64,000 nucleotides of DNA from positions 5,828,001 to 5,892,000 of the forward strand of contig NZ_CP108067.1 of assembly GCF_036178145.1 (NCBI RefSeq), written 5' to 3'. Shown here piece by piece: positions 1-7,325 of this stretch. The DNA is from Streptomyces sp. NBC_00273 (lineage in GTDB: Bacteria; Actinomycetota; Actinomycetes; Streptomycetales; Streptomycetaceae). A model generated the notes under the pieces. It worked only from the letters and a program-made list of their open reading frames with translations. It made no database searches and had not been told where the DNA came from. How positions within the stretch are numbered: the stretch's first letter is position 1; every line of letters starts with the position of its first letter. The position numbers and the translations under genes are program-made.

Positions 1-933
1 GGCCACCACGGTCCGGCGGAACTGGATGATGGGCGTCGAGTGCCGGATCATCTCGTCCACCGCCCCGTCCGCGTACTTCTCGAAGTCCGAGAGCAGCAGG
101 TCCCGCTGGTCCGGATGGTCGGTCAGCAGGGACAGCCCGTGGGTGATCGCGTTCCGGGTGGTTTCCACCCCGGCGACCATCAACAGGGAGAAGAAGGCGC
201 CGAGCTGGCGGGCCCCGAGGGCCTGGCCGTCGACGTTCGCGCACACCAGCGCCGAGATCAGGTCGTCGGTGGGGTGCTTGCGCCGCTCCCGCCCGATGCC
301 CGCCACCATCCGCTGCATCCGGGCGAGCGCGCGCAGCCCGCGCCCGGGCATCCGCAGCCGGGAGGCCAGGCCCCGCTCCACACCGATGTTCTCGGAGGCG
401 TGGTTGACGCGGTCGGCGATCTCGGCCCGGTAGCACTCGGGGATGCCCATCATGTTGCAGATGACCTCCAGGGGCAGCCGCGAGGCCACGGCCGAGACGA
501 ACTCGTCGGGCTGGTCGGCCAGTACGTCGTCCACGATGCGGGCGGCCACGGCGTGGATGTCCGCCTCGGCGGCCGCCAGCAGGCGGGGCGTGAAGGCGCG
601 CTGCACGATCTTGCGCAGCTGGGCGTGGTCGGGGCCGTCCAGATTGACCATCGAGTCCCCGAACAGCGCCCGCACCCAGCGGGCCGGCTCGGGGGTGGTC
701 ACGCCGGGGGCACTGGCGAAGACCTTGGGGAGGCGGCTGGCCTCCTGCACCTGGGCGTGGCGGACGAGGGCCCAGTGGCCGCGCCCGGAACCTTCGGGGA
801 CGAACACCGGGCCCTCGGCCGCCCGCAGCCGGGCGAAGGCCGCGAGTCGGTGGGCGGGGGGCTGTAGCCAGAAGCCTGGCTCGGCCAGCTCCCTGCCGGG
901 GTCGGTGCCGTGGCGTTGTGCCGGGAGTGTCAT
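1..933 (-). CDS. Cytochrome P450 monooxygenase (C-terminus beyond window)
   Basis: Heme monooxygenase cut by the window edge: 311 N-terminal residues are present and the Cys heme-ligand loop is outside. Visible landmarks are the C-helix HxxxR (H103-R107), the I-helix oxygen-activation motif AGVETT (254-259) and the K-helix ExxR (E294-R297), followed by a P-x4-RR stretch. The ATG at 933 has a GGAGG seven bases upstream. It lies 108 bases downstream of the ltrA-like gene on the same strand, so co-transcription is possible. The I-helix wording recalls the CYP124/CYP125 lipid- and sterol-oxidising groups, but this is an impression only. Substrate and redox partner cannot be read; no ferredoxin gene is visible. 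Confidence 0.93.
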   Translation of the reverse strand, partial: MTLPAQRHGTDPGRELAEPGFWLQPPAHRLAAFARLRAAEGPVFVPEGSGRGHWALVRHAQVQEASRLPKVFASAPGVTTPEPARWVRALFGDSMVNLDGPDHAQLRKIVQRAFTPRLLAAAEADIHAVAARIVDDVLADQPDEFVSAVASRLPLEVICNMMGIPECYRAEIADRVNHASENIGVERGLASRLRMPGRGLRALARMQRMVAGIGRERRKHPTDDLISALVCANVDGQALGARQLGAFFSLLMVAGVETTRNAITHGLSLLTDHPDQRDLLLSDFEKYADGAVDEMIRHSTPIIQFRRTVVA

Positions 934-1041
934 GGCAGGGCCTCCAGTCGGTGCGCGTCGTTCTGCGCTGGAGAACGGCGGCGGGGGCGCGGGAGTGACG
1001 GTTCGAAGGGGTGCGGGTGCAGGTGCGGGCGGCTCGGAGCG

Positions 1042-2235
1042 TCAGACGGCGGCGCCGGTGGCCGCACCGGCCCGGGTGGACAGGGTGAGGCCGACCGCCA
1101 CCGTCAGCACCCCGACGAGGCCCGCCCACAGGACGGCGTACGGACCCGACCAGGTGCAGGCGAGCGTCACGAGCGCGGACACCGGCAGGACCAGCTGCTG
1201 GGCGAGGCCGCGCTTGAAGTGGCGGGAGTGCAGCAGCCACACCATCAGCAGGAACAGTGCGGTCGGGACGGTGACGGAGGCGTTCGCAGCGACCTGGGAG
1301 ATGTGCGCCTTGCCCACGGCGTGCTCGACCGCGACCTCGATGCCGGCGCCGATCGCCGCGCCCGAAAGGAAGATCAGCAGGTGCCCGTAACCCCACGGGA
1401 TGGCCTCGCGGTTGGAGTTCAGGTGCTGGTGCATCGGTACGGCGAAGTAGATCCACCACGCGGCGAAGACGATCAGCAACCCGCCCGCCGCGATGGGCAG
1501 CAGCTGGTCCAGCGCCTCGTGCTCGTCGATCGCGGACTTGACCGCCACCGTGGCCGCCGCGATCGTCTCGCCGAGCACGATGATGGTGAACAGGCCGTAC
1601 CGCTCCACGATGTGGTGCGCGTGCCAGGGCGTCTGGTGCCCGCGCTCGGCGATCACCGGAACCCCCAGCTCGGCAACGAGCAGGACGAGGAACAGCCAGC
1701 GCTTGAGGTCGTCCGGGACGAACAGCAGCCCGATCCAGCCCAGCTGGCAGATCACCAGCCCGGCCGCGTACTTCAGTGCCGAGGCCCGGGCCTCGCCCTG
1801 CTCCCCGGAGGCGGCCCGCAGCCACTGCGCCGTCAGGGCGACGCGCATGATGATGTAGCCGGTGACCGCGACCGCCCAGTCGTTGTCGTCGAAGGCCCGG
1901 CTCACCCCGGCCGCGTACACGAGCACACCGGCGATCTGCACGAGCGTCGCGATCCGGTACGGGACGTCGTCCACGTCGTACGCCGAGGCGAACCAGGTGA
2001 AGTTCATCCAGGCCCACCACACGCCGAAGAAGACGAAGAAGTAGCCGACCACCCCGGCACCGGGATGGCCCTCCGCCAGCGAGTGCACCAGCCGGGCGCC
2101 GGCCTGGGCGATGGCGACGACGAAGCAGAGGTCGAAGAACAGCTCCAGCGGGGTGGCGGCACGGTGGAGCTCGTCGGGGCTGCGAGCGGTCATGGGGGAG
2201 TAGGCCATACCGGCCAGGAGACCAGAGGCGGGCAC
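1042..2235 (-). CDS. Low temperature requirement A (LtrA) family membrane protein
   Basis: A 397-residue polytopic membrane protein of the LtrA family. The family hallmark ELFFDLCFVVAIAQ is near the N-terminus, followed by about ten hydrophobic segments and the HHIVERYGLFTIIVLGE block. LtrA was named from Listeria growth in the cold; the biochemical role in actinobacteria is not established. The start is uncertain: GTG at 2235 lacks a usable ribosome site, while ATG codons at residues 10 and 15 lie just before the conserved block and are equally plausible. It shares strand with the P450 downstream and is divergent from the small gene at 2505 across about 270 bases. Confidence 0.88.
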   Translation of the reverse strand: MPASGLLAGMAYSPMTARSPDELHRAATPLELFFDLCFVVAIAQAGARLVHSLAEGHPGAGVVGYFFVFFGVWWAWMNFTWFASAYDVDDVPYRIATLVQIAGVLVYAAGVSRAFDDNDWAVAVTGYIIMRVALTAQWLRAASGEQGEARASALKYAAGLVICQLGWIGLLFVPDDLKRWLFLVLLVAELGVPVIAERGHQTPWHAHHIVERYGLFTIIVLGETIAAATVAVKSAIDEHEALDQLLPIAAGGLLIVFAAWWIYFAVPMHQHLNSNREAIPWGYGHLLIFLSGAAIGAGIEVAVEHAVGKAHISQVAANASVTVPTALFLLMVWLLHSRHFKRGLAQQLVLPVSALVTLACTWSGPYAVLWAGLVGVLTVAVGLTLSTRAGAATGAAV

Positions 2236-2504
2236 CTCCGGCAGGGCGGACGCGCGGCCCGCGCGGCCCGCGTGCCCCGGCCGGATGCGAGGCGAGGTCC
2301 GCGGCTGCGGAACGGTCGCGGACGGAGGCGGGCGCCGTCACCGGACCCCCATCGGCCTCCGTGCCCCGTGCCCGGCGGTGCGCCGGTGGTCCCGCGCCCG
2401 CCCCGGAGCCGGGCCGCCCGGCCGGCTCGACCCGGGGGACGGGGCCGGGGCTGGGAACCGAGCCGGGGCGGGGGAGGGGGAGGGGGCGGCCGTACCCTGG
2501 AGGC

Positions 2505-2717
2505 ATGAGCAGCGCCCCCGCCCCCGACCCGCAGGCCTCGCGTACCGCCCCCGAGGCCGACCAGCCGCGGCCGAAGCCCAAGCTGGTCTTCGACGACCCG
2601 CTGGACCAGCAGTCCTCGGACGACACCGACCGCGGCTGGGGCGAGCGGCCGCCCGCCGGCGGAAGCGCGGCCGACCTGGCCCGCTTCCTCGACGAGAAGC
2701 CCCCGCACCACGTCTGA
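2505..2717 (+). CDS. Small conserved hydrophilic protein, unknown function
   Basis: A 70-residue acidic/proline-rich protein starting at ATG 2505 with CTGGAGG just upstream. It has no membrane segment or cysteine. The core KPKLVFDDPLDQQSSDDTD and the end DLARFLDEKPPHHV resemble small hypothetical proteins that I recall as conserved in Streptomyces. A longer frame opens upstream at 2361, but the region before ATG 2505 is a G/C-skewed low-complexity stretch, so the short form is preferred. It is convergent with mscL, with a hairpin between them. No function is assigned. Confidence 0.7.
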   Translation: MSSAPAPDPQASRTAPEADQPRPKPKLVFDDPLDQQSSDDTDRGWGERPPAGGSAADLARFLDEKPPHHV

Positions 2718-2734
2718 CCGGCCGAGACGGCCGG
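2718..2734. terminator. Short hairpin between convergent genes
   Basis: Perfect inverted repeat CCGGCC-GAGAC-GGCCGG directly after the stop of the 70-residue gene and before the mscL stop. It could end transcripts from both sides. It has no T-run, as is usual in streptomycetes. Confidence 0.5.
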
Positions 2735-2739
2735 AGAGA

Positions 2740-3231
2740 TCAGAAACCGTTGCGCGGGCCGGTGGGGGCCGTGCCGCCACCGCGCTGTGCGACCAGAGCG
2801 TCCCGGATCTCCTTCAGGAGCTCCAGCTCGGTGATTTCGACGACCTCCTGGACGCCTTCCTTCGCCTTGCGCCGGGCCTCCTGCTTGGCGAGGTACTTCG
2901 ACATCGGCAGGACCATCAGGAAGTACACGACCGCGGCGGTGATGACGAAGGTCAGCGTCGCGTTCAGCACCGAGCCCCAGAGGATCTCCACACCCGTCGG
3001 CTGGCCGTCCGGGCCGATGGCGCAAGGAGCCTTGAGGCAGGACTTGTAGCCGTCCAGGCTCTTGGTGCCGACCGCACCCACCACCGGGCTGATGATCCCC
3101 TTGACCACCGAGTTCACGATGTTCGTGAACGCGGCGCCGATGACCACGGCCACCGCCAGGTCGACCACGTTGCCGCGCATCAGGAAGGCTTTGAAGCCTG
3201 CCAGCACGCTCTCCTTCTTCTTCTCGCTCAC
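2740..3231 (-). CDS. mscL: Large-conductance mechanosensitive channel MscL
   Basis: Pentameric inner-membrane channel that opens under membrane tension to release solutes on hypo-osmotic shock. The 163-residue product has the MscL layout: amphipathic N-terminus, first membrane helix with MRGNVVDLAVAVVIGAAF (about 18-35), a periplasmic-type loop containing two Cys (about 60-80), a second membrane helix (about 88-108), and a charged C-terminal bundle (ITELELLKEIRDAL). The chosen start is GTG 3231 (VSEKKKESV), preceded by GAGAGG eight bases away; an in-frame upstream ATG at 3270 has no such site. The two loop cysteines could form a disulfide, which is unusual but not diagnostic. Confidence 0.96.
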   Translation of the reverse strand: MSEKKKESVLAGFKAFLMRGNVVDLAVAVVIGAAFTNIVNSVVKGIISPVVGAVGTKSLDGYKSCLKAPCAIGPDGQPTGVEILWGSVLNATLTFVITAAVVYFLMVLPMSKYLAKQEARRKAKEGVQEVVEITELELLKEIRDALVAQRGGGTAPTGPRNGF

Positions 3232-3354
3232 GACTGAGCCTCTCTTCACATCTGCTGAACACGGAGCCAACGGTTCCGAAAGCTACGGCAGTCCGGGCGC
3301 GGCGTGTCCAATCGGCCCCCACCTCGAGGTGAATTGACTGACCGCGTGTGCGAA

Positions 3355-3951
3355 TCAGCACAACGTCACCGCCAGTCGGGTCGTGGCTCCCGCACCCACG
3401 AGATCCCGCGCGGTGTCCCGCGGAACGGACAGCACCACCAGAGCCCCACCGTCCCCAACACCCTTGTCGGGATCGGGAACTTCGGCGACCAGTGCCCCCG
3501 CGGCCAGCACCCTCGGCGGCCCGGTGCGCTCCGCCGCGACCACGTCCACCCGGTCCCCGGGCCGCAGCAGCCGCACCGTCGCCGCGTCCGCGATGCGCAC
3601 CGGCGCCGACACCCTCCGCACCGCAGCGGGTGGCGCCGCACGCTGAGCGGCCCGAACCCCGGGCTGCGCGGCGCCCCGCGAGGCCTGCGCCTGCGCCCCG
3701 CCCACCGCCACGGCCGCCGCCACGACGGCCAGCGCGGCCGAGGCGGCCCGCCGCCGTCGTCGCACGGCCCGGCGCAGCCGGTCCCCGCCGCGCCCCACGC
3801 GGAGCGGCGGGAACGGCGGGACGGGACGCGCGGGGGGACACGCGGAGTACGTCGCGCACGCGGCGGGAGCAGCAGAAGGGGCGGAAGCGGAGCGGGTAGA
3901 GCGGGCAGAGAAGGCGGAACAGGCCGAAGGGGCCGCGGAAGTACGGGACAT
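3355..3951 (-). CDS. SAF-domain membrane-anchored protein (CpaB/RcpC-like)
   Basis: A 198-residue protein: an Ala/Ser-rich N-terminus, an Arg-rich stretch, one hydrophobic helix (about residues 70-86), then a SAF-like domain with PVRIADAATVRLLRPGDRVDVV and later GALVVLSVPRDTARDLVGAG. The SAF/CpaB fold is found in Flp-pilus assembly CpaB/RcpC proteins, but no other pilus gene lies nearby, so a pilus role is unproven. The start is taken at ATG 3951 (MSRTSAAPS); an in-frame start at 4005 is possible. It sits between mscL and the pyrF-like gene on the same strand. Confidence 0.7.
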   Translation of the reverse strand: MSRTSAAPSACSAFSARSTRSASAPSAAPAACATYSACPPARPVPPFPPLRVGRGGDRLRRAVRRRRRAASAALAVVAAAVAVGGAQAQASRGAAQPGVRAAQRAAPPAAVRRVSAPVRIADAATVRLLRPGDRVDVVAAERTGPPRVLAAGALVAEVPDPDKGVGDGGALVVLSVPRDTARDLVGAGATTRLAVTLC

Positions 3952-4089
3952 GACGAACACCACCAGACCGAGTGAGTTGCGTGCCCGGACCCGGCGCCCG
4001 GACACGTCTCACGATCCGGCCTCCCGGAGAATCCCGTCGGAGCCTGTGGACGATCCCCAGCCTGTGGACAACCCCGTCACCCGCACGAG

Positions 4090-4803
4090 TCAGTCGGCGG
4101 CGGCCCGCACCCGCTGCAGCGCGGCCACCGGGTCCGCAGCCCGGGTGACCGACCGGCCCACCACGACGTGCGAGGCCCCGGCCGCGAAGGCGGCCCGCGG
4201 CGTCCCCGGCCGGGCGTGCCCGCCCGCCGCCGCGCCCTCCGGCTCCAGGACCACCCCCGGCGTGACGATCAGCCGGTCCGGCCCCAGGAGTCCGCGCAGC
4301 ACCCCGGCCTCCCGCGGCGAGGCGATGACCCCGTCACAGCCCGCCCCAACGGCCAGCCGGGCCAGCCGCAGCACCTGCTCCTCGGTGTCCGCGGCGACGC
4401 CGATGTCCGCGAGGTCGCTCCCGGTCATGCTGGTGACCACCGTCAGCGCGAGCACCCGCAGCCGCGGGAACTCCCGCGCCGCCTCCACCGCCGCGGACAT
4501 GATCCCGGTACCGCCCATGCCGTGCACCGTCACCATGGACGCGCCCAGCGCGCCCGCGGCCCGGACCGCGCCGGCGACGGAGTTCGGGATCTCGAAGAGC
4601 TTCAGGTCGAGGAAGACCTCGTGCCCCCGCCCGACGAGGTCCCGTGCGAGTCCGGGGCCCGCCGAGGTCAGCAGCTCCAGGCCGATCTTGTAGGAGCCGC
4701 ACGCGTCGCCGAGGCGCTCGACGAGCGCCTCGGCGGCCCGGCGGTCGTCGAAGTCCAGGGCGACGATGACCCTGCGGTCGGCGGGAGGAAGATCGGTGTT
4801 CAC
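4090..4803 (-). CDS. pyrF: Orotidine 5'-phosphate decarboxylase family protein with altered catalytic motif
   Basis: A 237-residue TIM barrel of the group-I OMP decarboxylase family, which converts OMP to UMP. Recognisable parts are VIVALDFDD (12-20), the substrate lysine in YKIGLELLTSAGP (K39), and the C-terminal phosphate-binding VVGRSVTRAADP. The family motif DxKxxD reads D66-L-K68-L-F-E71, so the second Asp, normally donated across the dimer, is Glu. The usual phosphate-gripping DQ in the PEG-DQ-TP segment is replaced by GGH. Streptomycetes usually carry another, actinobacterial-type pyrF in the pyr operon, so this may be a paralogue with weak or different activity. No pyrimidine gene is adjacent. 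GTG start at 4803. Confidence 0.8.
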   Translation of the reverse strand: MNTDLPPADRRVIVALDFDDRRAAEALVERLGDACGSYKIGLELLTSAGPGLARDLVGRGHEVFLDLKLFEIPNSVAGAVRAAGALGASMVTVHGMGGTGIMSAAVEAAREFPRLRVLALTVVTSMTGSDLADIGVAADTEEQVLRLARLAVGAGCDGVIASPREAGVLRGLLGPDRLIVTPGVVLEPEGAAAGGHARPGTPRAAFAAGASHVVVGRSVTRAADPVAALQRVRAAAD

Positions 4804-4819
4804 GCCGCCATTGTCGAGG

Positions 4820-5377
4820 TCACCGCCCGGCGGGGACCTGGCAGGACTCCGCGAAGCCCTGACTGGTCAGGCCGAAGGCGCTGTTGACGCGCGAGCGCCA
4901 GTTCTCCAGCGCGACCATCGCGGTGAGTTCGACGAACGCCTTCTCACCGAGCCTCGCGATCAGCTCCCGCGCGAGCTCGTCCGTGACCGCCGGCTCGGTC
5001 TCCGTCATGGCCTCGGCGTACTCCATGACCAGCAGTTCCAGCTCGGTGAACACCTCACGGGCCTCCCGCCACTGCGGTACCCGCTCGATCTTCTCCGTCG
5101 GCACGCCCAGCTCGTGGCCCTCCCAGTAGCCGAAGTCCATGCACCACGAGCAGTTGATGCGGGCCGCCGCCGCCATCACGGCGAGATGCTTCAGTCCGGC
5201 GTCGAGCGCGTTCCACTTCGCCACGCTCCGCTCCAGCCGGACGTAGGAGAAGAGCACGCGCCCGTTGTGACCGTAGGCCTGCCCGGGGTCGAGCACCTTG
5301 CCGTAGGTACGGCGCGAGTACCAGGCCCCGATCCGCATGAGCAGGGTGCGGGGCGGGGTGAGCGAGATACGCGGCAT
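4820..5377 (-). CDS. Carboxymuconolactone decarboxylase/AhpD-fold protein
   Basis: A 185-residue CMD/AhpD-fold protein. It has the redox-type CxxC pair in INCSWCMDFGYW (C76, C79), but the AhpD histidine expected four residues after the second Cys is not there; the nearest His is H88. It is therefore probably a peroxidase-like thiol protein rather than a decarboxylase, with an unknown partner. The chosen start is ATG 5377 (MPRISLTPP), because AGGGAG sits nine bases upstream; the ATG at 5386 would be too close to it. Same strand as the genes on both sides. Confidence 0.85.
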   Translation of the reverse strand: MPRISLTPPRTLLMRIGAWYSRRTYGKVLDPGQAYGHNGRVLFSYVRLERSVAKWNALDAGLKHLAVMAAAARINCSWCMDFGYWEGHELGVPTEKIERVPQWREAREVFTELELLVMEYAEAMTETEPAVTDELARELIARLGEKAFVELTAMVALENWRSRVNSAFGLTSQGFAESCQVPAGR

Positions 5378-5472
5378 GACAGTCATCTCCCTGGACGGGG
5401 CGGTCTTCGTTTCCGCCGTCACCAGGGAGGACCGGACAGCCGCACCGAATGTGACAGCCGCCGGGCCCTTCT

Positions 5473-5967
5473 CTACGCGCCTTCTTCGCCGGGCGCCGCG
5501 GGCGCGATCCCGAGCGCGCCGAGGAGCCGCTCCGCGAGGTCCTCCGCGAAGGCCTCGGAGCCGGTGAGGGCGGCCCGCACACCCTCCGGGTCGGCGGTCA
5601 GCCCGCCGGCGGCCGCCCAGTCGAGGGCGCCCGCCAGGGCCGCCTCTACGGGGAACCGCTCGACGGGTATCTCGTAGTCCTCGGCCGTGTCCCGGTTGAG
5701 CAGCGCCTTCCAACGGCCCCCGGCGAAGGTGGCGCCCTCGACGAAGCCGACGTCGCTGTCGAGGTAGGCCACCGTGAGCACCGGCGCCCCGGTCCGCCGC
5801 GCCAGCGCGGCCGCGGCGCCGTCCGGCTGGTCGGCGCAGTACACGACCGACCAGCCACCGCCCAGGTCCGCGTCGGCATCGACGCCCTCGACCCCGGCCT
5901 CCGCCGCGAACTCACGCAGCTCCGTCACCGTGGCGCGAGCCACGGCCATCCCACCCGAATCTCCCAT
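5473..5967 (-). CDS. Conserved hypothetical protein, acidic, about 160 residues
   Basis: Not recognised as a named family. The 164-residue product is acidic and Ala-rich with no signal peptide or membrane helix. It alternates short beta-like segments (WSVVYCADQPDG, APVLTVAYLDSDVGFVEG) with a helical C-terminus, so a small soluble alpha/beta domain is likely. The start may be ATG 5967 or the second ATG at 5949 (MAVARATVTEL). It is on the same strand as its neighbours mtnP and the CMD-fold gene. Confidence 0.65.
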   Translation of the reverse strand: MGDSGGMAVARATVTELREFAAEAGVEGVDADADLGGGWSVVYCADQPDGAAAALARRTGAPVLTVAYLDSDVGFVEGATFAGGRWKALLNRDTAEDYEIPVERFPVEAALAGALDWAAAGGLTADPEGVRAALTGSEAFAEDLAERLLGALGIAPAAPGEEGA

Positions 5968-6022
5968 GCGCGCAGGCTAGGGGCCGCCACTGACAACGCG
6001 GCCGGGTTGCCGCCGGCAGGGG

Positions 6023-6856
6023 CTACGGGAGCTCGATGCCCAGGTCCCACCCGTCGTGCGCGTGCGTGCACAGGCAGGCCCGGGTCTCCGTGGCCGGCAG
6101 GGCCGCCACCGCGTCGAAGAGGACCTCGCGCAGCCGCCCGACGTTCTCGCCGAACACCTTCAGGACCTCGGTGTGGGAGACGCCCTCGCCGGTCTCCGCA
6201 CCCGCGTCCAGGTCCGTGACCAGCGCCATCGAGGTGTAGCAGAGCCCCAGCTCACGGGCGAGGACCGCTTCCGGGTGGCCGGTCATGCCGACCACCGACC
6301 AGCCCGCCGCCGCGTGCCACCGCGACTCGGCGCGCGTCGAGAAGCGGGGCCCCTCGATGACGACCATGGTGCCGCCGTCCACCGGCTCCCAGTTCCGCCC
6401 GCGGGCCGCCGCCAGCGCCACGGACCGGCCCACCGGGCAGTACGGGTCGGCGAAGGTGGTGTGCACGACGTTCGGCACGGAACCGTCGGGCAGCGGCTCG
6501 CCGTCGAAGAAGGTCTGGGCGCGGGCCTTCGTACGGTCGACCAGCTGGTCGGGAACGAGCAGCGTGCCCGGCCCGTACTCGGCCCGCAGGCCGCCGACCG
6601 CGCACGGGCCCAGCACCTGGCGGACGCCGACCGAGCGCAGGGCCCACAGGTTGGCCCGGTAATTGATCTTGTGCGGCGGGACGGTGTGGCTGCGTCCGTG
6701 CCGGGGCAGGAAGGCCACCTGGCGCCCGGCCAGCTCACCCACGTAAAGGGAGTCGCTCGGGGGTCCGTACGGGGTCTCCACCTGGATCTCGGAGACGTCC
6801 TCCAGGAAGGAGTAGAAGCCCGAGCCGCCGATGACACCGATCTCTGCGTTCACCAT
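6023..6856 (-). CDS. mtnP: S-methyl-5'-thioadenosine phosphorylase
   Basis: Phosphorolysis of methylthioadenosine to adenine and methylthioribose-1-phosphate in methionine/polyamine salvage. The 277-residue product has the nucleoside phosphorylase family-2 features: IGVIGGSGFYSFL at the N-terminus (phosphate loop), the signature RHGRSHTVPPHKINYRANLW, GMTGHPEAVLARELGLCY, and VTDLDAG near the C-terminus (purine-binding Asp). ATG 6856 is preferred over GTG 6865 because an AGGGTGG site precedes it by about six bases. The neighbouring fmdB lies upstream on the same strand but is separated by a strong hairpin. Confidence 0.93.
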   Translation of the reverse strand: MVNAEIGVIGGSGFYSFLEDVSEIQVETPYGPPSDSLYVGELAGRQVAFLPRHGRSHTVPPHKINYRANLWALRSVGVRQVLGPCAVGGLRAEYGPGTLLVPDQLVDRTKARAQTFFDGEPLPDGSVPNVVHTTFADPYCPVGRSVALAAARGRNWEPVDGGTMVVIEGPRFSTRAESRWHAAAGWSVVGMTGHPEAVLARELGLCYTSMALVTDLDAGAETGEGVSHTEVLKVFGENVGRLREVLFDAVAALPATETRACLCTHAHDGWDLGIELP

Positions 6857-6888
6857 GCGGTCCACCCTAAGGCCCTGCCGTGGGCATG

Positions 6889-6928
6889 CCGAAGGCCCCG
6901 CTGCCGGCTGGGGCGGCGGGGCCTTCGG
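6889..6928 (-). terminator. Strong hairpin after fmdB
   Basis: A 13-bp perfect stem (CCGAAGGCCCCGC, 6889-6901, with its complement 6916-6928) around a 14-base loop, ten bases beyond the fmdB stop. It should isolate fmdB from mtnP. Confidence 0.7.
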
Positions 6929-6937
6929 GGGAAGCGA

Positions 6938-7258
6938 TCAGGCGGCCGACGTGGAGCTGCTGCTCGACGAGCTCGACGACGTCGAGGAGGCCGAGGCGGC
7001 AGGAGCGGCGGCAGGGGTCGACGTCGAGGACGACGAGGAGCTGGACGACGGCTTCGAGGCAGGGGTGCTGCTCGACGACGCGCCACGGCTGTCGTTCCGG
7101 TAGAAACCGGAGCCCTTGAAGACGATGCCGACCGCGGAGAACACCTTCTTCAGGCGTCCGTCGCAGCTCGGGCACACGGTCAGTGCGTCATCGGTGAACT
7201 TCTGCACGGCCTCAAGGCCCTCACCGCACTCGGTGCACTGGTACTGGTAGGTCGGCAC
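6938..7258 (-). CDS. FmdB-family zinc ribbon protein with poly-Ser tail
   Basis: Small zinc-ribbon protein of the FmdB/CxxC_CxxC_SSSS family. The N-terminus PTYQYQCTECG carries the first CxxC and VCPSCDGRLKKVF the second, giving a four-Cys metal site. The rest, about residues 55-106, is almost pure Ser/Thr/Ala/Pro with long serine runs. Start GTG 7258 is fixed by AGGAGG six to seven bases upstream; the frame continues back to 7285 without support. A near-consensus CIRCE operator sits immediately before the ribosome site, suggesting HrcA heat-shock repression. The molecular function of the family is unknown; FmdB was first named in formamide/amide utilisation loci. Confidence 0.9.
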   Translation of the reverse strand: MPTYQYQCTECGEGLEAVQKFTDDALTVCPSCDGRLKKVFSAVGIVFKGSGFYRNDSRGASSSSTPASKPSSSSSSSSTSTPAAAPAASASSTSSSSSSSSSTSAA

Positions 7259-7268
7259 GAATTTCCTC

Positions 7269-7295
7269 CTGGCACTCTGACTCAATGAGTGCTAA
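7269..7295 (-). promoter_or_regulatory. CIRCE-like HrcA operator upstream of fmdB
   Basis: Inverted repeat CTGGCACTC-N9-GAGTGCTAA. The CIRCE consensus is TTAGCACTC-N9-GAGTGCTAA; the right arm is perfect, the left matches 7 of 9, and the spacer is exactly nine. It abuts the fmdB ribosome site, the usual CIRCE position. Confidence 0.75.
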
Positions 7296-7325
7296 CGACG
7301 CTCCATGGTGACGTATTCCGGCGGA

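Noticed and set aside
1..933. Start of a natural-product cluster at the P450
   Set aside because: No polyketide, NRPS, terpene or other biosynthetic gene is adjacent inside the window; what lies to the left is unknown.
2190..2780. A 196-residue frame over the gap between ltrA and mscL
   Set aside because: Pro/Arg/Gly low-complexity translation opposite the small gene at 2505; no ribosome site.
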